From JBCBUE01 sp039818285 (GTDB taxonomy: Bacteria > Planctomycetota > Phycisphaerae > Phycisphaerales > Phycisphaeraceae), in assembly GCA_039818285.1 (NCBI GenBank), contig JBCBUE010000004.1, positions 25,713-89,712 on the forward strand: a DNA stretch of 64,000 nucleotides, given 5' to 3'. The position numbers were made by a program, and so were the translations under genes. The notes beneath the pieces are model-generated. The model was not told where the DNA came from and made no database searches. It saw only the letters and a program-made list of their open reading frames with translations. Below, piece after piece: positions 35,040-43,237 of this stretch. How positions within the stretch are numbered: position 1 is the first letter of the stretch; the number at the start of each line of letters is the position of its first letter.

Positions 35040-36173
35040 TCACTCGCGATCGGTGGCGCCAGCGCCGGCGGGCCGGCCGGCGAAGCGCTGGATGTTGCAG
35101 AGACAGGGGTCGGTCGAGCCGCGAACGATCAGGCTTGTCGAGACGACCTCGCACTTGTCCTCGACAGTCGGGTCCTTGAGCTTGCGCACGATCAGGTCGA
35201 CCAACCGTCGGGCCACGTCCTCGGCCGGCTCGCCGACGACGGTGATGCCAGGGCCCAGCCACTTGGCCATAGGCAGGTCGTCGAACGTGGCGATCGCGAG
35301 GTCGACGCCGACTCGGCGGCCGACCGCGTCGATACCGCGCAGGACCGCGGGCACGGCGTCCATGTTGTGCACGACGAGCGCCTCGATCTCCGGGTGGGCT
35401 TCGAGCAGGTCGATCGTGACTCTGAACCAATCGACCGAGTCGGCCTCTTCGTGGTCGGCGCCGCGGAAACGCTCGAAGGGCAGGCTTAGGCCGTGCTCGC
35501 TCGACAGGCGGAGCAGTCGATCGGTGACCGGCGGGCGACGCGGGGGCTTTCGACCGCGCCTGGGCTTGCTGGTGGGCACGTGGCCACGAACGAGGATGGC
35601 GCCGAGTTCGTGATAGCCCATCTCGGCGAGGTGGGCCATGAGCTGGTCCACGCCGGACTCGTAGTCGACCACAACGCGGTCGCAGCCGTCGACGTGGATA
35701 GCGCGGTCGGCCTCTCGGAAGACCAGCGGGCGGTGTTGGACGAACTTGCCGTAGGTCTTGCGTGACGCGGGCTCGGCGATCATGGCGCCCTGGAGGTCGA
35801 TCGCGGCGTCGACGGCCCGCATGTCGATCCACTCAAGCCAGTCACGCTTCTTAGGGCCGTACTCCTCGGTGGGGATCTCGAACGGGATGGCGGTGAGGCC
35901 GCGGCGCATGAGTTCGGCCTGGAGGAGCGAGGCGTACTCGCCGAAGAACGGGTTGGCCAGGCCGTTCAAGATGAGGGCAACATTGCGGGTCTTGCCGGTG
36001 ACAAGAGACTGGGCCGCGCGTTGGGGGCGATAGCCGAGGCGGTCGGCCGCCCGGAGGATGGCGTCGCGTGTCTCTTTGGAGAAGCGATGGCCCTGCTTGC
36101 CGTTGAGGATCAGCGACGCGGTGGAGACCGAGGTGCCGGCGGCGACCGAGATGTCCTTGAGCGTGGAGACCAT
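35040..36173 (-). CDS. LacI-family transcriptional regulator
   Basis: This 377-residue repressor has an N-terminal LacI helix-turn-helix (STLKDISVAAGTSVSTASLILNG), hinge helix region RAAQSLVTG, and a periplasmic-binding-protein-like ligand domain (VALILNGLANPFFGEYASLL onward). It is slightly longer than usual because of a basic insert (PRRGRKPPRRPP, near residue 210) and a C-terminal extension. It sits in the middle of the sulfatase locus, and an operator-like palindrome (site C) is 69 bases upstream of its own ATG. It most likely controls sites A-D and is autoregulated; the inducer is presumably a mono- or disaccharide from the sulfated glycan. Confidence 0.9.
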   Translation of the reverse strand: MVSTLKDISVAAGTSVSTASLILNGKQGHRFSKETRDAILRAADRLGYRPQRAAQSLVTGKTRNVALILNGLANPFFGEYASLLQAELMRRGLTAIPFEIPTEEYGPKKRDWLEWIDMRAVDAAIDLQGAMIAEPASRKTYGKFVQHRPLVFREADRAIHVDGCDRVVVDYESGVDQLMAHLAEMGYHELGAILVRGHVPTSKPRRGRKPPRRPPVTDRLLRLSSEHGLSLPFERFRGADHEEADSVDWFRVTIDLLEAHPEIEALVVHNMDAVPAVLRGIDAVGRRVGVDLAIATFDDLPMAKWLGPGITVVGEPAEDVARRLVDLIVRKLKDPTVEDKCEVVSTSLIVRGSTDPCLCNIQRFAGRPAGAGATDRE

Positions 36174-36241
36174 GTCAGAGCCGAGGAAGCGGGCGGGAGC
36201 GACCGATCAACAGGAGGAGTGTATCAGAGGCCAAATAAAAA

Positions 36242-36255
36242 TTCAATCGTTTGAA
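36242..36255. promoter_or_regulatory. LacI-type operator, site C
   Basis: TTCAATCGTTTGAA is a palindrome with one mismatched pair around a central CG, 69 bases upstream of the LacI gene and next to an AT-rich stretch that could hold the -10 box. Confidence 0.72.
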
Positions 36256-36263
36256 TCGCGTCT

Positions 36264-37667
36264 TTAGTTGTTTTTCTTCTTCGGTTGCCAGCTGTTGAGC
36301 GGGGGCGAGATCGGCGGGATCAGGCCCTCCAGCCAGTCGTTGAGGGCGGGTTCGAGCGCGGCGATGTCGGCCGAGGCCGCGTCGGCCTGGTTGGTGGACT
36401 CGCCCACGTCTTCGGCCAGGCGGAAGAACTCCCGGCCCTTCTTGCCGGCGATGTACTTGTCGTCGCCGCGGCGGGTGGCCACCCATCCGCCGTCGTAGGA
36501 CCGCCAGAACAACTGCCGGTGCGGCGGGCCCTCGATGTCGCCCGCGAGGTACGGCGTGAGATCGACGCCGTCCAGCGGACGCTGCGACGAGACCGTAGCG
36601 CCGCTCTGGCCGACGATCGTGCCGGCGATGTCGAGCGCGATGATCGGGTGGTCGTAGTCCATCCCGGCGGGGAAGACGCCTGTCCAGCGGGCGGCGAAGG
36701 GGACGCGGAGGCCGCCCTCGTAGTAGCTACCCTTCTGACCGCGGAGCGGTCCGTTGTAGGAGGCGTTGTTGTGCGCCCCGCCATTGTCCGAGAGAAAGAA
36801 CACGATGGTGTCTTCGTCCAGGCCGTGCTCGTCGAGCTTGTCGAGCAGGCGGCCGACGCCGTCGTCCACGGCCGCGATCATGGCGGCGTAGGTGCGGCGG
36901 CGCTCGTTTTCGATGTGCGGGAAGCGGGCGAGGTAGGGCTCGGTCGCCTGCATGGGCGTGTGCGGGGCGTTGTAGGCGAGGTAGAGGAAGAACGGCTCGT
37001 TGCGTTTGCGTTCGACGAAGTCGACGGCCTTGTCGCTGAGCTCGTCGGTGAGGTAGCGGGTCGTCGCGACGCGTTGACCGTTGTGGAGCAGCTTGGTGCG
37101 GTACCAGCCCCACTGGGTTTCGACGTCCTCAAGGCTCTCGAGGGTGAGCTTCTCGGGGAAGTAATCGTGCCCGCCTGAGAGGAAGCCGTAGAACTCGTCG
37201 AAGCCGCGGACACGCGGCCGCAGGTCGGGGTAGGTGCCCAGGTGCCACTTGCCGACGGCCATGGTGGCGTAGCCCATGGGCTTGAGGAGTTCGGCGATGT
37301 TCTGCTCTGAGCGAGGAACGCCGTTGTTGGGGACCGACGGGTCGATGGTGGGGTTGCGCGAGCCGCCGAACCGGTCCTGGTATCGGCCGGTGATCAGGCC
37401 GGCCCGGCTGGGTCCGCAGACCGAATACGAAACGTAGCCGTTGGGGAATCGGACGCCCTCGTTGGCGATGCGGTCGATGTGGGGCGTCGGGATGTCCTTG
37501 CAGCCGTTGAAGCCGACATCGGCGTAGCCCTGATCGTCGGTGAGGATGATGATGAGGTTAGGCGGGCGATCGCGGGCGGGCTGGGCGGCGGCGTGCGGGG
37601 TGAGGATCAGGGCTGCCGCCATCAAGAGCAGCGAGGTGACCGAGGCGTAGAGGGCGATGGATTTCAT
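36264..37667 (-). CDS. Exported sulfatase
   Basis: This 467-residue secreted sulfatase has a signal peptide (about residues 1-28), ILTDDQGYADVGFNG, and the formylglycine site CGPSR with Cys84. MAVGKWHLG, YNAPHTPMQ and FLSDNGGAHNN complete the active-site pattern of S1 sulfatases. The enzyme ends in a Lys/Asn tail. It follows the GH16 gene by six bases, so both are made together: an endo-acting hydrolase and a desulfating enzyme exported at the same time. Operator D is upstream of the pair. Confidence 0.9.
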   Translation of the reverse strand: MKSIALYASVTSLLLMAAALILTPHAAAQPARDRPPNLIIILTDDQGYADVGFNGCKDIPTPHIDRIANEGVRFPNGYVSYSVCGPSRAGLITGRYQDRFGGSRNPTIDPSVPNNGVPRSEQNIAELLKPMGYATMAVGKWHLGTYPDLRPRVRGFDEFYGFLSGGHDYFPEKLTLESLEDVETQWGWYRTKLLHNGQRVATTRYLTDELSDKAVDFVERKRNEPFFLYLAYNAPHTPMQATEPYLARFPHIENERRRTYAAMIAAVDDGVGRLLDKLDEHGLDEDTIVFFLSDNGGAHNNASYNGPLRGQKGSYYEGGLRVPFAARWTGVFPAGMDYDHPIIALDIAGTIVGQSGATVSSQRPLDGVDLTPYLAGDIEGPPHRQLFWRSYDGGWVATRRGDDKYIAGKKGREFFRLAEDVGESTNQADAASADIAALEPALNDWLEGLIPPISPPLNSWQPKKKNN

Positions 37668-37673
37668 GCGGGG

Positions 37674-38621
37674 TTACTCGTGGCTCGCGACGCCGGCGGA
37701 AGAGACGGCTTTGGCGTCGATGGGCTGATAGACGCGGACGTAATCGACGAGATAGGCCGAGGGGAAGTCGGTGCCGGAGGGGTCGCCGCCGTTGTCGCCA
37801 CCGAGGGCGAGGTTGAGCAGGATGAAGTGGGGCTGGCGGAAGGGGTTGTTGGCTTCGGGCGTCTCGTTGTAGGTCTTGGAGAGGTCGATCTCGTTCAGCA
37901 GTCGGCCGTCGACGTAGAGGCGGATGAACGACTCGTCCCAGTCCATGCGCCAGACGTGGAAGTCGTCGTCCCAGGTCTGAGGGTCGCCGAGCTCTTCGAT
38001 GGGTGTCTTCGTCGAGTCCCAGTTGGCCGACCACCGCCATTGGTCTTTTTTCCAGGCGGCGTTGGCGAGGATCTGCCCCTGGTAGTACTCCATGATGTCG
38101 ATCTCGCCGCGCGCCGGCCAGGGACCGTCGACGCCGAGGGTCCAGATCGCTGGCCAGAGCCCGTCTTCGGCTCGGATCTTGGCGCGGATCTCGAACCGTC
38201 CGTACTGGAAGGCCTGCTTGCCGGCGGAGGTAACCAGTGCCGACGTGTAGTCGATGTGGGTGCGCGTGCGCCGCCAGTCCTCGCTGGTCGGGTCGTGCAT
38301 GGGACTGGCGCGTCGCTCGCGGCGGGCCTCGATGACGAGGTGACCGCCCTCGACCCAGACGTTGTCCGGCTGGTACCACTGGAGCTCGTGGTTGCGTTCG
38401 AACCCGCCGTTGCTGGCGGTCCAGTTGTCGGGGTTGGGCGGGCCGTCGACGTCGAACTCGTCGTGCCAGACGAGCTGGTAGCCCGGATATGCCGGGGGGG
38501 CGTCGGCTTGGTTAGCCAACGCCCGACTGAGGGCGGCCGACCAACCGACGGCGGCAACCCAGACCAGCAGGCAGAGAGCGAGCGGGAAGAACGACCAGAG
38601 GCGAGCGAGACGGGCCTTCAT
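37674..38621 (-). CDS. Exported GH16 endo-glycanase
   Basis: This 315-residue enzyme has a signal or anchor segment (about residues 10-30) and the GH16 jelly roll. The catalytic motif is EIDIME (Glu173 nucleophile, Asp175, Glu178 acid/base). The opening YQLVWHDEFDVDG and the closing FPSAYLVDYVRVYQ are typical. GH16 includes laminarinases, agarases, porphyranases and kappa-carrageenases; the neighbouring sulfatases and GH43-like protein favour a sulfated galactan, but laminarin is possible. It is first in an operon with the sulfatase; operator D lies 37 bases before the ATG. Confidence 0.9.
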   Translation of the reverse strand: MKARLARLWSFFPLALCLLVWVAAVGWSAALSRALANQADAPPAYPGYQLVWHDEFDVDGPPNPDNWTASNGGFERNHELQWYQPDNVWVEGGHLVIEARRERRASPMHDPTSEDWRRTRTHIDYTSALVTSAGKQAFQYGRFEIRAKIRAEDGLWPAIWTLGVDGPWPARGEIDIMEYYQGQILANAAWKKDQWRWSANWDSTKTPIEELGDPQTWDDDFHVWRMDWDESFIRLYVDGRLLNEIDLSKTYNETPEANNPFRQPHFILLNLALGGDNGGDPSGTDFPSAYLVDYVRVYQPIDAKAVSSAGVASHE

Positions 38622-38657
38622 TGGGGCTGTTCCTTGGGTGAGCCGAAGAAACGTTTA

Positions 38658-38671
38658 TTCAAACGATTGAA
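38658..38671. promoter_or_regulatory. LacI-type operator, site D
   Basis: TTCAAACGATTGAA is the closest to a consensus palindrome of the four sites. It lies between the divergent GH16-sulfatase unit (37 bases from the ATG) and the GH43-like gene (about 110 bases), so it may control both. Confidence 0.75.
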
Positions 38672-38781
38672 TTCTATCGAGAAGCGGATACAGTGTCAAC
38701 GTGTCCCGCCCGCATTCTCCGCCATTTGCGCACGCCACAAAGAGTCGCGGCGCGAAGTGACCTTCCGTCCATAGAGCCACC

Positions 38782-39783
38782 ATGACCGCCCATCTCGTCG
38801 CCCCTCGCACGCCCGACTCACCCCTGCCGACGGGGATGAGCCGATCCACGCCCGCTCACCTCAACGGCGAGCTGTGGCGCGACATCCACGGCCGCCCGAT
38901 CCAGGCCCACGGCGGCGGGCTGCTGCGGTTCGACGAGCACTGGTACTGGTACGGCGAGGACAAGTCCGGGCGGTCGAGCCTGGCCGTCACCGGCTCGGGC
39001 CAGACGGTCGAGCGGGTCGATCTGGTTGGGGTGGCGGTCTATCGGTCGGCCGACCTCAAGTCGTGGGAACGCCTGGGGATCGCCTTATCGCCGCGTCACG
39101 ACGACCTCGGCGGCGACCTGCACGTCTCGCAGTTCATGGAGCGGCCGAAGGTGGTGTATCACCCGTCGGGCACGTTCGTGATGTGGGTGCATATCGATCG
39201 GCCGGACTATCAGCTCGCCGCCACGGGCGTGGCCATTGCGGATCGACCCGAGGGGCCGTTCACGTACCTCGGCTCGGTGCGGCCGGGTGGTCTGGACAGC
39301 CGGGACCAGACGGTTTTTCTCGACGAGGACGGCGCGGCATACCACGTCTGCTCGACCGACCGCAACGCGACCACGCTGGTGACGCGCCTGACCAACGACT
39401 ACCGTGGCCTGACCGGCGAGAGCGCCAAGGTGTTCGTCGACCGCCACATGGAGGCCCAGGCGATCGCTCGGGTGAACGGGCGCTATTGGTTCCTGGCCTC
39501 GGGTTGCACCGGCTGGCATCCCAACGAGGCTCGGTCCGCGGTCGCCGAATCGATCTGGGGCCCGTGGCACGAGCTGGGTAACCCTTGCCGTGCCGGGTCG
39601 CGCGCGGAGCTGACCTGGGGGATGCAGAGCGCGTTCATGCAACGGCTCGACGGCGATCGCGTGCTCGTGATGTTCGACCGGTGGCGGCCGCGAGACCTCA
39701 AGCGCTCGGGGTACGGCTGGTTCACGGCGAGCCCACGCGGTGAGCGATTCGAGATCGACTGGCGGCCGGAATGGACGGCTTAG
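38782..39783 (+). CDS. GH43-like beta-propeller hydrolase
   Basis: This 333-residue protein has no signal peptide. The order of blocks fits GH43, especially exo-beta-1,3-galactanase-like subfamilies: AHGGGLLRFDEHWYWYGED, FMERPKVVYHPSGTFVMWVH, DSRDQTVFLDEDG, MEAQAIARVNGRYWFLASGCTGW. In those subfamilies the usual Asp base is not always conserved, and I cannot assign the base here. If active, it would clip galactose-type residues from oligosaccharides inside the cell, matching the GH16 and sulfatases. An alternative start is the ATG at 38836. It is divergent from the GH16 gene and shares operator D. Confidence 0.75.
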   Translation: MTAHLVAPRTPDSPLPTGMSRSTPAHLNGELWRDIHGRPIQAHGGGLLRFDEHWYWYGEDKSGRSSLAVTGSGQTVERVDLVGVAVYRSADLKSWERLGIALSPRHDDLGGDLHVSQFMERPKVVYHPSGTFVMWVHIDRPDYQLAATGVAIADRPEGPFTYLGSVRPGGLDSRDQTVFLDEDGAAYHVCSTDRNATTLVTRLTNDYRGLTGESAKVFVDRHMEAQAIARVNGRYWFLASGCTGWHPNEARSAVAESIWGPWHELGNPCRAGSRAELTWGMQSAFMQRLDGDRVLVMFDRWRPRDLKRSGYGWFTASPRGERFEIDWRPEWTA

Positions 39784-39819
39784 GCGCGACACCGAGAGGC
39801 CACTTCATCGGCGGGCCGC

Positions 39820-42045
39820 TCAGGGCGCCGGGGCGACGGCCGCGATCGATCCACCACGGTCCGCGGGCTTGCGAGCCATCGAGGCGTAGCGGTGGCCGAG
39901 CGTGCGCGTCGCGGTGGCGATCTCTTGAAGACACTGGGCGACGAAGATCATGCGGGCGCGGTCCAGGTCCTCGGCGGGGTCTGGGGTGGAATCGATGAGA
40001 GACTGGCGGAAGCCGGCGATGGGCTGGGGGTCGGGCTGGGGCGGGGTGGCGTCGCCGGGCTGACACGCGACGCAGTCGGCCATGCCGTGCAGGCAACGGA
40101 CCGACTCGCGCCAGGCGTCGTCGAGCTCGCGGAGCATCCGCTCGGTCGCGGGGCCGTGATCGAGCCGGGCCATCTCGTGGCGGAGGATCGTGACGGCACC
40201 GACGATGGTCTGCAGCTCGAGCACCATGGCATACCAGGCGTCGCGCTCGGCGCCGCGCTGGATCGAGGCGAAGTGGGCGTGGTGCAACAGGGCGGCGAGC
40301 TGCGGGGCGACCTGGGCGAGCTGATCTTCCGGACCCCGAGGGCTGCTGTGGCCGTCGATGGCGTCGCGGCGGATCTCGTCGAGGCGGTCGGCGGTGTCGG
40401 CGAGTGTCTTGACGATGGCGGCGCGGACCTGGTCGAGGGGTCGGCTGGGCCAGACGAGGCCGTGAAAGACCATGGCGACGATGCCGGCGAAGAGCAACGC
40501 CTCGAAGCGGGTCTCGATGGTGTCCAGCGACCAGACGGGGCCGGGGAAGGTCGGGTAAGCGAAGCAGAACCCCAGGCCGGCGTGCAGGGCACCGAAGGAG
40601 AACCGCGTCGAGGCGTGAACGATGTACATGTAGACGAAGAAGGCGAGGAAGAGCAGGCCCAGCGCCAGCGTCTGGTGGGGCACGTAGGACAGGATGACGA
40701 TGGAGACGATGGTGTAGGCGACGGCGCTGACGATGCCGGCGACGGCGAGCAGGGTGTGCTCGTTCTGCAGGCCGACGTTGGCGGTGATGGCGAAGAAGAC
40801 GCCGAAGAACGCGACCTGGCTGCTGCCGGGCAGATCAAAGACGAGTTCGCCCATCAGCAAGACGAACAGGACGATCATGACCTTGACCGAGCGGATGATC
40901 TCGGGCTTGCCGATGGTGGGCCAGGCGAACAGGGGTTGGGCCTTGCCCGGACCGGCGGCGCGTTCGCCGGTGCGGACCTGGTTGTAGGTCGTGGCGATCT
41001 CGTCGCAGTCCTCGTAGAGCTTGCGGAGGAGCATCACGATGACGCGCGCCATGAGCAGGTGGGCCACGCGCGAGCCGGGGGGCGCCTGCTTGAGGCGGTC
41101 CGCGATCTCATCGAGGCGGCGCCAAGACGACGCGTCCAGTGTCGGCGCGGGGGCGTGGCGCGCGGCGGCGTCGGAGATCCGGCGGATGCAGGCGAGCTCG
41201 ATGTCGACCAGCTCGACGACCGACTCGCGGAGCTCGGGGCGCCACTCTTCGTAGCGGCCCATGCGCATGCAGCGTCGGAGGAGGGCGCGCCGGAGGATAA
41301 GCCGTCGGCAGTGGCCGGCGAGGTCGTGTTTGGGCTCGGGCTTGCCGCGGGTGTGGTTGGCCTCGCGGCCGGCGAGGTCCCAGAGGTCGGCCAGGTCGGC
41401 GACCACGGCGGTGTCGGGCGCTTCGGGCGGGGTCTTGCCGCGGTGGACGGCGACGCGCCAGACCTCGACGCGATCGGCCATATCCTCGAAGCAAAGCGCG
41501 AAGCGATCGAGGAACCCCCGCTTGCCCCCGTCGGGCCACATCAGTCGGTCGACCAGGGTGGCGATGATCGTGCCGACGACCATCATCCAGAAGAAGTCCT
41601 TGCGGATGCTCTGCGCGGCCTCGGCGCCGTCGAAGATGTACTGGATCATCATGGCCGAGGCGATGATCGGCCCGACGATCGAGAACAGCGGCGCCTTGTC
41701 GAGCAGGAGCGTGCTGGCGCCGATCAGCAGGAGCATGGCGGCGATGAAGGTGGCGGGCTGGCCCAGGCAGACGTAGGCGATGAAGGTCGCGGCCCAGCCG
41801 CAGACGAAGATGCCGACGATGCCATGGATGCCGGCACGCAGGACGTTGTCGGCGAACAGCCCCATGAGCAGGAAGATCATGATCGGGCCGAAGGAGGCGG
41901 CGTCGACGTGGAAGAGGTTGACGAAGCCGAAGGCGAGGGTGCCGCCGACCGCGGCCTTGAGCGCGATGCGGACGTGGCGCTGCCGGTCGGCTTGCTGGGC
42001 GAGCCGGCGATCGAAGGGGGCGGGCGTGGCGGCGAGGGTCGTCAT
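39820..42045 (-). CDS. FUSC/AaeB-like inner-membrane efflux protein
   Basis: This 741-residue protein has two hydrophobic bundles of about five or six helices (residues about 25-165 and 370-520), each followed by a long soluble helical region, the layout of FUSC, YccS and AaeB proteins that export aromatic acids or similar compounds. The second bundle contains the family-typical AFFGVFFAITANVGLQNEHTL region. It lies 41 bases after an HlyD-type adaptor, as AaeB follows AaeA in E. coli. Substrate is unknown; phenolic or aromatic acids are a guess from the family. Confidence 0.85.
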   Translation of the reverse strand: MTTLAATPAPFDRRLAQQADRQRHVRIALKAAVGGTLAFGFVNLFHVDAASFGPIMIFLLMGLFADNVLRAGIHGIVGIFVCGWAATFIAYVCLGQPATFIAAMLLLIGASTLLLDKAPLFSIVGPIIASAMMIQYIFDGAEAAQSIRKDFFWMMVVGTIIATLVDRLMWPDGGKRGFLDRFALCFEDMADRVEVWRVAVHRGKTPPEAPDTAVVADLADLWDLAGREANHTRGKPEPKHDLAGHCRRLILRRALLRRCMRMGRYEEWRPELRESVVELVDIELACIRRISDAAARHAPAPTLDASSWRRLDEIADRLKQAPPGSRVAHLLMARVIVMLLRKLYEDCDEIATTYNQVRTGERAAGPGKAQPLFAWPTIGKPEIIRSVKVMIVLFVLLMGELVFDLPGSSQVAFFGVFFAITANVGLQNEHTLLAVAGIVSAVAYTIVSIVILSYVPHQTLALGLLFLAFFVYMYIVHASTRFSFGALHAGLGFCFAYPTFPGPVWSLDTIETRFEALLFAGIVAMVFHGLVWPSRPLDQVRAAIVKTLADTADRLDEIRRDAIDGHSSPRGPEDQLAQVAPQLAALLHHAHFASIQRGAERDAWYAMVLELQTIVGAVTILRHEMARLDHGPATERMLRELDDAWRESVRCLHGMADCVACQPGDATPPQPDPQPIAGFRQSLIDSTPDPAEDLDRARMIFVAQCLQEIATATRTLGHRYASMARKPADRGGSIAAVAPAP

Positions 42046-42086
42046 CGCGATCCGTGCGGCGTGGCGGCGCGGGGCGACGCCGGTGC

Positions 42087-43208
42087 TTAATAGATGAAGT
42101 CCAGCCAGGTCGTGACGCGCTGCCAGAACATGCCGATGAGGTTGAGCGGGTTGCCTCGGGTGGTGTAGACGGTGACCTGGACGGTGACCCCAACGCGCAT
42201 CGAGCCGACGTCGTCGAGATCGTCAAAGGCGACGCGCACGGGCAGCCGTTGGGGCTCCTGGACCCAGTAGGTGGGGTTCTCGACGGACTCGAGGTCGCCC
42301 GACGGGGTGCCCTGGCCCTCGCTGACGCCGCGGGCGATGCTGAGCACCTTGCCGGGGAACACGCGGCCGGGTCGGGTGCCGAGGCTGAGCTCGGCGGCCT
42401 GGCCGGGCTTCATGCGGGCCAGCGCGTTCTCCATGTAGTTGGCGACGACCCACCACTGCTCGCTGTCGACGACGGTCATGACCTGATCGCCCTCCTGCAC
42501 GTAGGAGCCCTCGCGGAGCTGTAGGTTGGTCACGGTGCCGTCGACGGAGGCGTAGACCTTGGTCTGGGCGAGGTCGAAGCGGGCCTTGCTGAGCGCGGCC
42601 TCGGACCGGCGGATGAGGACGTGGACGTCGTCGATCTCCGCGGTGGCGGCGGCCTTGGCGATCGACAGGTCGGCCTTGGTCTTCTCGAGGGTCGCCTGGG
42701 TCTGCAGAAACTCGTCGCGGGCCTCGATCCACTCGCGATAGCTCGCGCTGTTGCCCTGGTAGAGCTCGTCGGTCTTCTCCCAGACCTGCTTGACGAAGTC
42801 GAGGTGGTTGGAGGTGGCCTTGAGCTGTTCGTTGGCGGCGTCGACCTCGAGCTCAAGCTGGATGACCTGCGACTGGGCCTGGGCCAGCTCGGCCTCGAGC
42901 ACGGCGACCTCGTAGGCGTAGGGTCGAGCGTCGATCTCGAAGAGCAGGTCGCCGGCGTTGACCTGGGCGTCGTCTTCGACGGCGACGCGGGTGACCCGGC
43001 CGTTGACCTGCGGAGCGACCTGCACGACGTACGCCTGGAGATAGGCGTCGGAGGTGTGGGGCGCGTAGTGATCGATGGCCGCGTAGAAGACGAGCAGGAA
43101 GAGCAGGCAGCCGACGATCGCGGCCGTCCATCGCCGCGGGGTCATCGCCCAGCGACGCGGCTGAGCGGGCGCGGGCGAGGGCTTAGAGGTTGAATCGGCG
43201 TCGCTCAT
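42087..43208 (-). CDS. EmrA/AaeA-like HlyD membrane fusion protein
   Basis: This 373-residue protein has one N-terminal membrane helix (about residues 27-47), the first half of a lipoyl-like domain (YVVQVAPQVNGRVTRVAVEDDAQVNAGDLLFEID), a long coiled coil (about 100-210), and the second half (YASVDGTVTNLQLREGSYV). It links the FUSC pump to the outer membrane or periplasm. The ATG at 43208 is preferred; the frame is open upstream, but that part is Arg-rich and not conserved. It is the first gene of the two-gene efflux unit. Confidence 0.88.
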   Translation of the reverse strand: MSDADSTSKPSPAPAQPRRWAMTPRRWTAAIVGCLLFLLVFYAAIDHYAPHTSDAYLQAYVVQVAPQVNGRVTRVAVEDDAQVNAGDLLFEIDARPYAYEVAVLEAELAQAQSQVIQLELEVDAANEQLKATSNHLDFVKQVWEKTDELYQGNSASYREWIEARDEFLQTQATLEKTKADLSIAKAAATAEIDDVHVLIRRSEAALSKARFDLAQTKVYASVDGTVTNLQLREGSYVQEGDQVMTVVDSEQWWVVANYMENALARMKPGQAAELSLGTRPGRVFPGKVLSIARGVSEGQGTPSGDLESVENPTYWVQEPQRLPVRVAFDDLDDVGSMRVGVTVQVTVYTTRGNPLNLIGMFWQRVTTWLDFIY

Positions 43209-43237
43209 GACTCGTCCAGATTGACGGAGAGCGTAGC

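Noticed and set aside
39892..42090. 732-codon plus-strand frame opposite the FUSC gene
   Set aside because: It is Glu/Gly/Asp-rich low-complexity sequence, with no family resemblance; the minus strand has the membrane protein.
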